From contig CACLQG010000002.1 of the NCBI GenBank assembly GCA_902609035.1, positions 1 through 12,500 on the forward strand: 12,500 bases of DNA, read 5' to 3'. Made by a program: the position numbers and the translations under genes. The notes beneath the pieces are model-generated. The model saw only the letters and a program-made list of their open reading frames with translations. It did not search any database and was not told the origin of the DNA. This document shows positions 1-7,561 of the stretch, piece by piece (the stretch's first letter is position 1; each line of letters starts with the position of its first letter). This stretch comes from an uncultured Bacteroidota bacterium (GTDB lineage: Bacteria > Bacteroidota > Bacteroidia > Flavobacteriales > Flavobacteriaceae).

Positions 1-1767
1 GTTGATGAAGCCCATTGTATATCTGAGTGGGGTCACGATTTTAGACCTGAATACAGGAATTTGAGAACCATTTTAGATCAAATTTGTCAAAATATACCAA
101 TTGTAGCTTTGACCGCTACTGCTACTCCAAAAGTGCAAGATGATATTTTAAAAAATTTAAGGATTCTCGATGCAAAGGTGTTTAAATCTTCATTTAATCG
201 ACCCAACTTATACTATGAAGTAAGACCTAAAACAGCAAATGTTGATGCTGAAATCATAAAATTTGTTAAGATTAATTCAAGCAAGTCTGGGATAGTTTAT
301 TGTCTCTCAAGAAAAAGAGTTGAAGAATTGGCGCAGGTTTTACAGGTAAATGGAGTAAATGCTTTACCCTATCATGCTGGTTTGGATTCGAAAACTCGTA
401 ATAGAAATCAAGATATGTTTCTCAAAGAAGATTGTGATGTGATCGTAGCTACTATAGCTTTTGGAATGGGTATCGATAAACCTGACGTGAGATTTGTAAT
501 CCATCATGATATGCCTAAAAGTATAGAAAGTTACTATCAAGAGACAGGACGAGCAGGAAGAGATAATGGAGAAGGGCACTGTTTGGCTTTTTATGCATAT
601 AAAGACATCGAAAAGTTGGAGAAATTCATGTCTGGAAAACCTGTTGCAGAGCAAGAAATAGGTTTTTCATTACTCAACGATATGGTTGCTTTCGCCGAAA
701 CATCTATCTCCCGAAGAAAATTCATTTTACACTATTTTGGAGAACATTTTGATTCTGAAAATGGAGAGGGAGCGGATATGGATGATAATGTGCGTTTTCC
801 CAAACCACAGAGAGAAGCAGGTAGGGAACTTAAAATTTTGATCCAATTAGTTTTGGATACTAAACAAAAATATAAGTCAAAAGAAATTGTAAAGACACTA
901 ACGGGGGTTAAAAATGCTTTGATATTGTCTCACAAAACACATGAAAAAACCTTTTTTGGTGTAGGAAAAGAAAAAGACTCGAAATTTTGGATGGCATTGT
1001 TGAGACAGGCACTTATTGGGGGTTATTTTACTAAGGAAATTGAGACCTACGGTATTATAAGAGTTACAGAAAAAGCTAAACTTTTTTTGAAATACCCTGA
1101 TTCTTTTTTGATTACTGCTGACCATGACTATGAATCGAGCGAATCCAATTTTATTGTTAATAAATCTCAAACCAGTACCGACACGGTATTAATGGATTTA
1201 TTGCGCTCTCTAAGGAAACAAGTAGCAAGAGAGGAAGATGTTCCCTCTTTTGCTGTTTTCCAGGAATATTCTCTAGAGGACATGGCCTTGAAATATCCGA
1301 TTAGCATCCAAGAACTTAATCAAATTAATGGTGTAGGGGAGGGAAAAGCGAAGCGCTATGGTGTTAAGTTTATTGATTTGATTAAGAAATATGTTGAAGA
1401 AAATCAAATTTCTCGACCTGATGACTTAATTATTAAAAGCACTGGAGCAAAATCGAGTTTGAAACTTTATTTGATCCAAAGCATAGATCGAAAATTATCT
1501 CTTGATGATATTGCTTCAGCTAAGGGGATGGTAATGTCTCAATTGATTTCAGAAATGGAAACCATAGTTTTTTCAGGAACAAAACTTGATATTCAATATT
1601 GGATTAATGAAATATTTGATGAGGATCAAATTGATGAGTTAAAAGACTACTTTATGGAGGCTGAATCTGACGACTTGGGATTAGCCTCAGATGTATTTGA
1701 TGGAGACTACGAAGATGAAGAATTGCGTCTTTTTCGACTTAAATTTATTAGTGAAGTTGGAAATTAG
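1..1767 (+). CDS. recQ: ATP-dependent DNA helicase RecQ, 3' part (5' end cut by window edge)
   Basis: RecQ is a 3'-5' superfamily 2 DNA helicase used in recombination and fork repair. The frame is open from base 1, and the first 20 codons hold the DEAH box (residues 2-5) and the RecQ aromatic-rich loop, so the gene began upstream; motifs 0, I and Ia are missing. The 588 residues present show motif III (LTATAT, about 36-41), motif IV (about 96-104), motif V ([11 protein letters not shown], 153-163) and the arginine-finger motif VI (QETGRAGRD, 180-188). Then come the helical 'zinc' region (about 231-270), the RQC winged helix (about 275-370), an HRDC domain (about 397-468) and a C-terminal helical, probably helix-turn-helix, tail ending in an acidic stretch. 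The zinc region keeps SRRK and HYFGE but has none of the four family cysteines. The complete protein would probably be a little over 700 residues. It ends TAG, 59 bp before the prolyl isomerase gene. Identification is very sure. Confidence 0.96.
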   Translation, partial: VDEAHCISEWGHDFRPEYRNLRTILDQICQNIPIVALTATATPKVQDDILKNLRILDAKVFKSSFNRPNLYYEVRPKTANVDAEIIKFVKINSSKSGIVYCLSRKRVEELAQVLQVNGVNALPYHAGLDSKTRNRNQDMFLKEDCDVIVATIAFGMGIDKPDVRFVIHHDMPKSIESYYQETGRAGRDNGEGHCLAFYAYKDIEKLEKFMSGKPVAEQEIGFSLLNDMVAFAETSISRRKFILHYFGEHFDSENGEGADMDDNVRFPKPQREAGRELKILIQLVLDTKQKYKSKEIVKTLTGVKNALILSHKTHEKTFFGVGKEKDSKFWMALLRQALIGGYFTKEIETYGIIRVTEKAKLFLKYPDSFLITADHDYESSESNFIVNKSQTSTDTVLMDLLRSLRKQVAREEDVPSFAVFQEYSLEDMALKYPISIQELNQINGVGEGKAKRYGVKFIDLIKKYVEENQISRPDDLIIKSTGAKSSLKLYLIQSIDRKLSLDDIASAKGMVMSQLISEMETIVFSGTKLDIQYWINEIFDEDQIDELKDYFMEAESDDLGLASDVFDGDYEDEELRLFRLKFISEVGN

Positions 1768-1826
1768 TCCAAATCATCACATTTTTACCAACTATTCTTA
1801 TCTTCGCCAAAATTAAATCCAAAACC

Positions 1827-2759
1827 ATGCAGGAGGGAATTTTTGCTACTTTCAAAACAGATAAAGGAAATATTAAGGTTCAACTGACATATGACAAAAC
1901 ACCTGGTACCGTTGGAAATTTTGTAGGTCTTGTCGAAGGATTAATAGAAAATAATTTTAAAGCTTTAGGGACACCTTATTATGATGGTCTCAAATTTCAT
2001 CGTGTTATTGCGGATTTCATGATTCAAGGGGGATGTCCTCATGGGACTGGGGTCGGAGGTCCTGGATATAATTTTGATGATGAGTTTCATCCAGAGTTAA
2101 AACACGATCGTCCAGGAATTTTATCAATGGCCAATGCCGGGCCTGGAACCAATGGTAGTCAATTTTTTATTACACATATTTCCACTCCCTGGTTGGATGG
2201 TAAGCACACTGTTTTCGGTCAATTGGTTGAAGGCCAAGAGATTGTTGATTCCGTTTCACAGGAGGACATGATTAATAACATAACCATTGAAAGAATCGGA
2301 GCCATCGCTGAGGCCTGGGATCCAGTTGCTGCCTTTGAGTTATTTGTAAATAAAAAAGAGTCCATGGTTAAAGCCACCAAAGATGCCTTTGAAAAAGAAA
2401 TGGAGGATTTAATCGGAGGAATGCAAAAAACCAGCAGTGGACTTTATTACACAATAACGCGGCAGGGAACAGGCGAGGAACCTGCTAAAGGAAGTAATGT
2501 TTCTGTACATTACAGGGGAATGATGCTTGACGGAACTATTTTCGATTCCTCTTACGAACGAAATGAACCAATAAACTTCACCTTAGGTCAAGGAAGAGTT
2601 ATCAAAGGCTGGGACGAAGGGATTGCGTTACTTAAAAAAGGGTCAGCAGCAAAACTCGTTATTCCAAGTGAGCTTGCATATGGATCGCGAGGTGCTGGAG
2701 AGATTATTCCACCAGAAACTACATTGATTTTCGAAGTAGAGTTGGTAGATTTTAGTTAG
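1827..2759 (+). CDS. Dual-family peptidyl-prolyl cis-trans isomerase (cyclophilin-FKBP fusion)
   Basis: The protein has 310 residues and two prolyl isomerase domains of unrelated folds. Residues 5-160 are a cyclophilin with the catalytic FHR (57-59), Q67, the [16 protein letters not shown] core (101-116) and the cyclosporin-contact W122. A helical linker with many charged residues (about 165-203) follows. Residues 205-310 are an FKBP domain with Y229, FD (239-240), VIKGW (258-262), Y285 and IIPP (293-296). All active-site positions I can check are kept in both domains, so both are probably active. There is no signal peptide or lipobox, so it should act in the cytoplasm as a folding helper. 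Cyclophilin-FKBP fusions of this order are known from Flavobacterium. The ATG at 1827 starts just before the first cyclophilin strand and has no Shine-Dalgarno; TATCTTCG (1799-1806) is an imperfect -7-like match. The last 8 bp overlap the end of the facing gene. Confidence 0.95.
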   Translation: MQEGIFATFKTDKGNIKVQLTYDKTPGTVGNFVGLVEGLIENNFKALGTPYYDGLKFHRVIADFMIQGGCPHGTGVGGPGYNFDDEFHPELKHDRPGILSMANAGPGTNGSQFFITHISTPWLDGKHTVFGQLVEGQEIVDSVSQEDMINNITIERIGAIAEAWDPVAAFELFVNKKESMVKATKDAFEKEMEDLIGGMQKTSSGLYYTITRQGTGEEPAKGSNVSVHYRGMMLDGTIFDSSYERNEPINFTLGQGRVIKGWDEGIALLKKGSAAKLVIPSELAYGSRGAGEIIPPETTLIFEVELVDFS

Positions 2760-3336
2760 AAAATCCTTTGGGTTCATTACCTTCTTTCCATTTAATACCA
2801 CAACCTAAGCTAGGAATCTGATATTTATTTTGTTCGATTCCTTTGTGTAAGTTTTCACAAGCTTGCATCAAATCATACCCTGTTACAGGATTTTTACTAT
2901 TCGGTGTGGCATCGTCAAACCTCCCACGGTATACAAGTCTTAGAATGTCATTGAAAAGATAAAAGTCTGGGGTGCAAGCCGCCTCGTAGGCGATAGCAAC
3001 CTCTTGGGTTTCGTCATATAAATAAGGGAACTTGAAACCCTTTTCAATTGCAAATTCTTTCATCAGCTCAGGGCTGTCATCTGGGTAACGTTTTATGTCA
3101 TTGCTAGAGATGGCAGCTGTATTGATTCCCCAATCTTTAATTTGGTTACTAATTTCTACAATTTTATCGATGAGATGTAGCACATAGGGGCAGTGATTGC
3201 ACATGAATATCACCAATGTTCCGGATGATCCCTTGACTTGATCTAAAGAATTTTGAGACTGATTAATACAATTGGGTAGAGAAAAATCTGGAGCTTTCGT
3301 ATCCAAAGGAAGCATAAAAGAATTGGTTCTGGCCAT
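2752..3336 (-). CDS. Thioredoxin-fold (AhpC/TSA-like redoxin) protein with CNHC active site
   Basis: This 194-residue protein has the AhpC/TSA-like opening ([13 protein letters not shown], 10-21), a CxxC active site in MCNHCPYV (C46, C49), the cis-proline loop CTPDF (121-125, P123) and the family's C-terminal signature [14 protein letters not shown] (176-189, C179). It belongs to the widespread group usually named 'thioredoxin family protein' with a CNHCPYV motif. A thiol-disulfide reductase or peroxidase role is expected but the substrate is unknown. There is no signal peptide, so it is probably cytoplasmic. Reading leftwards it follows the DUF3276 gene after a 73 bp AT-rich gap with no clear terminator, and its stop codon lies inside the end of the facing isomerase gene. 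The ATG at 3336 is favoured because the conserved fold begins about ten residues later. No Shine-Dalgarno is visible. Confidence 0.88.
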   Translation of the reverse strand: MARTNSFMLPLDTKAPDFSLPNCINQSQNSLDQVKGSSGTLVIFMCNHCPYVLHLIDKIVEISNQIKDWGINTAAISSNDIKRYPDDSPELMKEFAIEKGFKFPYLYDETQEVAIAYEAACTPDFYLFNDILRLVYRGRFDDATPNSKNPVTGYDLMQACENLHKGIEQNKYQIPSLGCGIKWKEGNEPKGFSN

Positions 3337-3409
3337 TTTATGTCTTTACAAAAATCTTATAGTAGTATATTGTAAAAAATAAAAATTTTTAAAAAAAGCG
3401 TATCAAAAT

Positions 3410-3778
3410 TTAAATGTCTTCAAAATTCAGCTCTGTAAAGTTGTTAGCTGAAGCCTCTACAGAGTCCAAATTTTTGTATTTATCATAATTCTTTTGATGT
3501 CTATCACTTATGACTTCTTCTCCTCTTTCTTTGATTATGAAATTAACCATTTCTCCTAAAATTATGCTAAAATCTTTGAAATCCTCTTTGTAGAGGTAAA
3601 TTTTGTGCTTCTTGTAGTGAAACGTGCCATCATCATTGGTGAATTTTTTACTTTCTGTAATGGTCAAGTAGTAATCACTGGCCTTAGTCTCACGCACATC
3701 GAAAAAATAAGTTCTTCTTCCTGCCCTTAGAACTTTGGAAAAAATCTCTTCCCGTTCTTTATCATTGTTATTATACAT
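3410..3778 (-). CDS. DUF3276 family, PUR-like DNA/RNA-binding protein
   Basis: The 122-residue protein contains one PUR-type repeat. An amphipathic start is followed by KVLRAGRRTYFFDVRETKASDYYLTITESKKF (15-46, read as KVLRAGRR, TYFFDV, DYYLTI, ESKKF), then a second strand set HKIYLYKEDF (58-67) and a helix (about 68-86). The tail after 90 looks disordered. The RxGRRTYFFDVRETK core matches DUF3276, the bacterial PUR-alpha-like family whose Borrelia member (BpuR) binds single-stranded nucleic acid. Such proteins normally dimerise to complete the fold. The target here is unknown. It lies 64 bp downstream of the ABC exporter gene on the same strand, with no terminator visible between, so the two may be co-transcribed. 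No Shine-Dalgarno precedes the ATG. Confidence 0.85.
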   Translation of the reverse strand: MYNNNDKEREEIFSKVLRAGRRTYFFDVRETKASDYYLTITESKKFTNDDGTFHYKKHKIYLYKEDFKDFSIILGEMVNFIIKERGEEVISDRHQKNYDKYKNLDSVEASANNFTELNFEDI

Positions 3779-3842
3779 CGAACTTTTGTTTATATTAATT
3801 TAGTATATATCAAAATTGTAAAAAAAAATGAAACAAAACAAA

Positions 3843-5597
3843 TTAATATTCCTTTTCATTCTGTTGTTTGTTAAAAAGATCTAAGTAAATCCCTTCAATT
3901 CGGAGTAGATTTTGATGATTACCTTTTTCAACAATTTTACCTTTATCCAATACGATGATATGATCTGCGTCTTTTACTGTTGAAATCCGATGACTTACTA
4001 TTATCGTTGTTTTTTTTGCACAAAAATCTTTCAGGTTTTTTAGAATTTTTTCTTCAGTACCTGTATCAACAGCAGATAAACAGTCGTCAAAAAGTAATAT
4101 TTCGGGATCTTTTATCAAAGCCCTTGCAATCGACACTCTTTGGATTTGCCCACCCGATAAGGTAAGTCCTCTTTCTCCTAACAAGGTTTTGTAACCTTTT
4201 TTGAATTTTTTGATGTTTTTGTGAATGGCAGCATTTTTTGATGCATTTATTATTTCTTTTTCTGAGGCTCCCCATTTACCAAAACGAATATTTTCTTCAA
4301 TACTATCAGAAAATAAAAAGGCATTTTGGGGTGCATTTCCAATATGGCCTCTAAGTTTTTCAAGTTTAAATTTTTTAATATTATGACCATCCAATAAAAT
4401 TTCACCCAAATCAGGATCATAAAGACGATTAATCAAATTGAGTATTGATGATTTTCCTGCACCTACTTTTCCAATTATACCCAGTGTTTCTTGGTTTTTT
4501 ATAGAAAAACTTATCTCGTCCAAAGCTTTTATTTGTGTTTCTGGATAGATCAACGTTACCTTATCAAATTTAATTTCACCATTTACAGGAAAATCTTCAA
4601 ACGCACCGTTTTGAATTTCAATTGATTCATTTAAAAAAACATTAATTCTTTGTTGAGAAGCCTCAGCTTGTTGAACCACGGAGGTAATCCAACCCACAAC
4701 AGCGACTGGCCAAGTAAGCATGTTGATGTAAATTATGAATTCTGCCAATACACCTATTTCAATGATTCCATCCATGTATTGTTGACCACCAATAAAAATA
4801 ACGATAAGGTTACTCAGTCCTATCAAAAGTATCATCATTGGAAAAAACCAAGCTTGAACTTTGACCAAATTCATATTTTTTTCTTTTGCTTCACCTGCCA
4901 TATTTTTGAAACCTTTGTAGGTGTTTGTTTCCAGCCCATAGGATTTGATCACAGAAATACCACTGAAAGATTCTTGGGTAAATGATGATAATTTTGAGAG
5001 CATCTCTTGCACTAGAGTACTTCTTGAGTTGATTATCCTACTTAGTTTATATATGGTGAAAGATAAAACTGGAAGTGGGATAAGAGTGTAAATGGAGAGC
5101 CTCGCGTCAATACTGAACATTATAGTGATGACGCATACAAATAAAGTAATTGTATTCATACTGTACATTATGGCAGGCCCAACATACATCCTTACTTTAC
5201 TCACATCCTCACTGATTCTGCTCATCAAGTCTCCCGTTCTGTTATTCTTGTAAAATCGTTGTGTAAGCTTTTGATAATGAAGAAAAATTTCGTTTTTAAG
5301 GTCGTATTCGATGTAACGCGAAACATTGATTATTGTTTGTCGCATTAGGAAGGTAAAAAAACCTGATAGCAGGGTTGCTCCAATTATGATTAATATGTTA
5401 TTAAGTAATAAAGATTTGAGTCCATCCAACGACCCATTATTATTCAAAAGATGATTTTCTACAGCTGTGAGAGATTTTCCAATTAATCGAGGGGTAAATA
5501 AGGAAAAGACCCTAGAAATAATTGTTATAAGAATTCCTAGGAGGATTTTAAAAAAATATTTTTTTAAGTATTTATTGAGGTACTTTAGCTCTCTCAT
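3843..5597 (-). CDS. ABC exporter half-transporter (fused membrane and ATPase domains), MdlA/YheI-like
   Basis: This 584-residue protein has an N-terminal membrane domain (about 15-325, six predicted helices) and a C-terminal ATPase domain. The ATPase shows the A-loop Y351, Walker A GKVGAGKS (376-383), Q-loop Q424 (APQ), signature LSGGQ (480-484), Walker B LLFDD (501-505), D-loop SAVD (508-511) and H-loop H536. The residue after the Walker B aspartate, normally the catalytic glutamate, is D505. MdlA/YheI-type subunits have the same Asp and usually pair with a second subunit. No partner gene is adjacent, so it either works as a homodimer or has a partner elsewhere. Exporters of this type move drugs, lipids or peptides; the substrate cannot be read from sequence. 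It is divergent from nusB, with a possible -7 element at 5634-5641. The start at 5597 precedes the first amphipathic helix and lacks a Shine-Dalgarno. Confidence 0.93.
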   Translation of the reverse strand: MRELKYLNKYLKKYFFKILLGILITIISRVFSLFTPRLIGKSLTAVENHLLNNNGSLDGLKSLLLNNILIIIGATLLSGFFTFLMRQTIINVSRYIEYDLKNEIFLHYQKLTQRFYKNNRTGDLMSRISEDVSKVRMYVGPAIMYSMNTITLFVCVITIMFSIDARLSIYTLIPLPVLSFTIYKLSRIINSRSTLVQEMLSKLSSFTQESFSGISVIKSYGLETNTYKGFKNMAGEAKEKNMNLVKVQAWFFPMMILLIGLSNLIVIFIGGQQYMDGIIEIGVLAEFIIYINMLTWPVAVVGWITSVVQQAEASQQRINVFLNESIEIQNGAFEDFPVNGEIKFDKVTLIYPETQIKALDEISFSIKNQETLGIIGKVGAGKSSILNLINRLYDPDLGEILLDGHNIKKFKLEKLRGHIGNAPQNAFLFSDSIEENIRFGKWGASEKEIINASKNAAIHKNIKKFKKGYKTLLGERGLTLSGGQIQRVSIARALIKDPEILLFDDCLSAVDTGTEEKILKNLKDFCAKKTTIIVSHRISTVKDADHIIVLDKGKIVEKGNHQNLLRIEGIYLDLFNKQQNEKEY

Positions 5598-5633
5598 TAA
5601 TCAATTTGACTATAGGTCAGTTTGATAAAAAAC

Positions 5634-5641
5634 CAAAGGTA
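5634..5641 (-). promoter_or_regulatory. Candidate -7 element for the ABC exporter gene
   Basis: Read on the minus strand the site is TACCTTTG, a full match to the Bacteroidota -7 consensus TAnnTTTG, 36 bp before the ABC start codon. No TTG lies at the right distance for a -33 element (the aligned bases are TTT), so only half the promoter is supported. It sits in the 140 bp divergent region between the ABC gene and nusB. I saw no equally good -7 element for nusB in that region. Confidence 0.4.
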
Positions 5642-5737
5642 AACAAATGCTTTTGTTCTTAAATCCAAAAAGTTTTTTTAGTTAAATTAATTAAAACTAA
5701 AGCGCTATTTTTATGAAAAATATTGGTTGTACCCTAT

Positions 5738-6676
5738 ATGTTAACCCGAAGACATCTGCGAATTAAAGTAATGCAGTCCTTGTATTCCTTTTTACAAACC
5801 TGGGAAGGGAATCTGGGAAAAGAAGTTGATTTTTTTAAAAAGAGCTATCTCAACACTTTTTCTCTATACTTAACTCTTTTGGCTTTTCTCAAATCAATTC
5901 ATGAGCATGCTAAAAATCAAAAAAATTTGCAGAAGGAATTAAGATCAAAAACTGTTAAACCTAATTTAGGGAAGCTTGTTCAAAATAAAATTTTAAGTTT
6001 TATAGCGCAGCACCCGATTCTGATTCAACATATAAAAAAAAGAAAAATCAAATTTTGGGAGTTGGATTTTGATTACATTATATCCAATTTTAAAATTCTC
6101 TTGGAGAGTCAAAAATTTCAAGCCTACTCTAAGATAGAATCTCCATCCTTGGAAGATGACAGATCAATTATTGCTTTTTTTTTCAAAGAAATTGTCGCTC
6201 CCTCTGACCAATTTTACGACTACATAGAAGATATTGAATTGACATGGGTTGACGACCTTCCCGTAGTGAACACTTTTTTACTTAATATTTTGAATAAAAT
6301 TGATCCTAGTGACAGTAATAGCTTGTGTTTTCCAGAGATGAATATAGGTGATGAAGATCCAAAATTTGCAATTGAGTTGTTGGAAAAGGTCGTAGCGAAT
6401 AATGATCTTTTACAAAAGGAAATGGAAGGCAGAACTCCCAACTGGGATAGTGATAGAATTGCTGTTTTGGATGGGATTATGATTAAAATGGCTATGGCCG
6501 AGCTTTTGTATTTCTCCTCGATTCCAACCAAAGTGACCATGAATGAATATATAGAAATATCTAAAGACTATTCTACACCAAAAAGTAATATTTTTATTAA
6601 CGGGATTTTGGATAAAACAATCAAAGATTTTGAAGAATCTGGACGATTAAATAAGGCTGGTAGGGGATTGATTTAA
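5738..6676 (+). CDS. nusB: Transcription antitermination / rRNA processing factor NusB, long form
   Basis: NusB binds boxA RNA with NusE (ribosomal protein S10) and keeps RNA polymerase moving through rRNA operons. The first helix RRHLRIKVMQSLYSF (4-18) matches the family's arginine-rich N-terminus. The C-terminal block (about 235-295) has RIAVLDGIMIKMAMAELL, IPTKVTMNEYIEISKDYS and FINGILD. These two parts are normally close together in a protein of about 140-160 residues. Here the protein has 312, because a long, lysine-rich and probably helical region (about 25-230) lies between them. Long NusB proteins are usual in Bacteroidota, so this is not a fusion artefact. I chose ATG 5738 over the in-frame TTG at 5723 because the motif begins immediately after it. 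It is divergent from the ABC gene, and its last codons contain the promoter of the next gene. Confidence 0.9.
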   Translation: MLTRRHLRIKVMQSLYSFLQTWEGNLGKEVDFFKKSYLNTFSLYLTLLAFLKSIHEHAKNQKNLQKELRSKTVKPNLGKLVQNKILSFIAQHPILIQHIKKRKIKFWELDFDYIISNFKILLESQKFQAYSKIESPSLEDDRSIIAFFFKEIVAPSDQFYDYIEDIELTWVDDLPVVNTFLLNILNKIDPSDSNSLCFPEMNIGDEDPKFAIELLEKVVANNDLLQKEMEGRTPNWDSDRIAVLDGIMIKMAMAELLYFSSIPTKVTMNEYIEISKDYSTPKSNIFINGILDKTIKDFEESGRLNKAGRGLI

Positions 6677-6695
6677 TGTTTTTTTGCTAAATTTG
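6668..6695 (+). promoter_or_regulatory. Promoter of DUF1573-yajC
   Basis: TTG (6668-6670), 17 bp spacer and TAAATTTG (6688-6695) fit the flavobacterial sigma factor consensus TTG-N17-19-TAnnTTTG exactly. The -33 element overlaps the last codons of nusB, whose stop is at 6674-6676. Transcription should start near 6701, giving a short AT-rich leader of about 20 bases before the ATG at 6721. Confidence 0.75.
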
Positions 6696-6720
6696 AAGAT
6701 GAAAACTTTAAAAAATTAAA

Positions 6721-7227
6721 ATGAGGAAAATTGCTTTATTTTTTGTTTGCACTATGGTTCTCAATTCTACAGGCTGTAATGAAAGCGCTTCGAAAAAAGT
6801 TGATCAAGAAAAAGCTGCCCAATCTGAATCCAAAGCTGCAACTGCAACTGCTGGTATGTCTTTTGACAAAAGCATGCACGACTTTGGAACGATTCAAGAA
6901 GGGGAAACGGTACAAACAACTTTTACCTTTACCAATACAGGTCAAACGGATTTGATAATTGTTGATGCAAGAGGAAGCTGTGGCTGTACAGTACCAAATT
7001 ATCCAAAAAACACTCCCATAGCCCCTGGAGCATCTGGAGAAATTCTTGTTAGCTTTGATTCTAGCAATAAACCCAATATGCAGCAAAAAACGGTAACCAT
7101 ATCAGCAAACACTTCCAATGGTCGTGAGACATTGAGAATTAAAGCCATGGTAACTCCTGATCCTGTAAAACAAAAACAACGTGATGATGCTGCTAAGGCC
7201 CGTCAACAGCAAAACAGCACAAACTAA
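6721..7227 (+). CDS. DUF1573 lipoprotein (Ig-like/ASH-type beta domain)
   Basis: The 168-residue protein starts with a lipoprotein signal (residues 1-19, lipobox STGC with C19 as the lipidated residue), followed by a low-complexity Ala/Lys/Glu/Ser linker (about 20-45). One DUF1573 beta-sandwich (about 46-145) shows FDFG-like DFGTIQEG (54-61), FTFTNTG (68-74), the hallmark SCGCTVPNYP (86-95) and an APGASGEILVSFD block (101-113). A Lys/Gln-rich tail follows. The protein should sit in the envelope; the molecular role of DUF1573 is not known. It has its own promoter at 6668-6695 and is 8 bp ahead of yajC, so the two form a transcription unit, with nusB reading into it. The order nusB-DUF1573-yajC is one I recall as common in Flavobacteriia. 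No Shine-Dalgarno is present; the bases before the ATG are nearly all A and T. Confidence 0.88.
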   Translation: MRKIALFFVCTMVLNSTGCNESASKKVDQEKAAQSESKAATATAGMSFDKSMHDFGTIQEGETVQTTFTFTNTGQTDLIIVDARGSCGCTVPNYPKNTPIAPGASGEILVSFDSSNKPNMQQKTVTISANTSNGRETLRIKAMVTPDPVKQKQRDDAAKARQQQNSTN

Positions 7228-7235
7228 AAAAATCT

Positions 7236-7523
7236 ATGGATGGACTTTCCGGGCAAATGCCATTTTTACTTTTAATGTTGGTGGTTTTCTTTTTCTTTAT
7301 TATACTACCTCAACAACGTAGACAAAAAAAGGAAAAGAATTTTATAAAAAACCTGGCTAAAGGTGATCGGGTGGTAACAAAAAGTGGTCTCCATGCCAAG
7401 ATTATGGATCTTAATGACAAAGACGACACTTGTGTGATTGAAACCATGGCAGGAAAGTTGAAAATTGAGCGCTCCGCCTTATCGCTAGAGATGAGTCTAA
7501 AACTCAACCCAGTAAAAAAATAA
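7236..7523 (+). CDS. yajC: Sec translocon accessory subunit YajC
   Basis: The 95-residue protein has one membrane helix (about 8-24, very rich in Phe and Leu) followed at once by [12 protein letters not shown] (25-36), the classic YajC junction, and a small cytoplasmic domain with [17 protein letters not shown] (40-56). YajC associates with SecDF at the SecYEG channel and helps protein export. Length and layout are typical. It starts 8 bp after the DUF1573 stop, so the two are probably co-transcribed, and a strong rho-independent terminator begins four bases after its stop codon. In relatives the next gene is often coaE, as far as I recall; here it is pyrD. Confidence 0.93.
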   Translation: MDGLSGQMPFLLLMLVVFFFFIILPQQRRQKKEKNFIKNLAKGDRVVTKSGLHAKIMDLNDKDDTCVIETMAGKLKIERSALSLEMSLKLNPVKK

Positions 7524-7526
7524 TTT

Positions 7527-7551
7527 TATCCCGCAAATGGGGTATTTTTTT
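7527..7551 (+). terminator. Rho-independent terminator after yajC
   Basis: TATCCC (7527-7532) pairs with GGGGTA (7539-7544), six pairs including one G-T, around the six-base loop GCAAAT. Seven T residues follow directly (7545-7551). It sits between the yajC stop and the pyrD start, so it should end the nusB/DUF1573/yajC transcript. It leaves only ten bases before the pyrD ATG. Confidence 0.75.
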
Positions 7552-7561
7552 ACATTCAATT

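Noticed and set aside
61..63. TTG at 61 as the start of recQ
   Set aside because: The frame stays open to base 1 and the 20 codons before it encode the DEAH box and aromatic-rich loop, so the gene is simply cut by the edge.
364..1170. Minus-strand open frames of about 90-96 codons inside recQ (364-654, 898-1170)
   Set aside because: They lie antisense to an unmistakable helicase and have no recognisable motif or promoter.
3337..3409. AAAAATTTTT palindrome and A-runs as a terminator before the redoxin gene
   Set aside because: There is no GC stem, and such tracts are expected by chance in AT-rich spacers.
3980..4985. Open frames on both strands inside the ABC exporter gene (3980-4165, 4087-4275, 4650-4985)
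   Set aside because: They are shadows of a coding sequence whose motifs are complete; no support for expression.
5723..5737. TTG at 5723 as the nusB start
   Set aside because: The five extra residues add no family similarity, while ATG 5738 directly precedes the conserved RRHLRIK helix.
6220..7086. Open frames overlapping nusB and the DUF1573 gene (6220-6540 minus, 6731-6955 plus, 6736-7086 minus)
   Set aside because: They overlap well-supported genes in other frames and show no domain.
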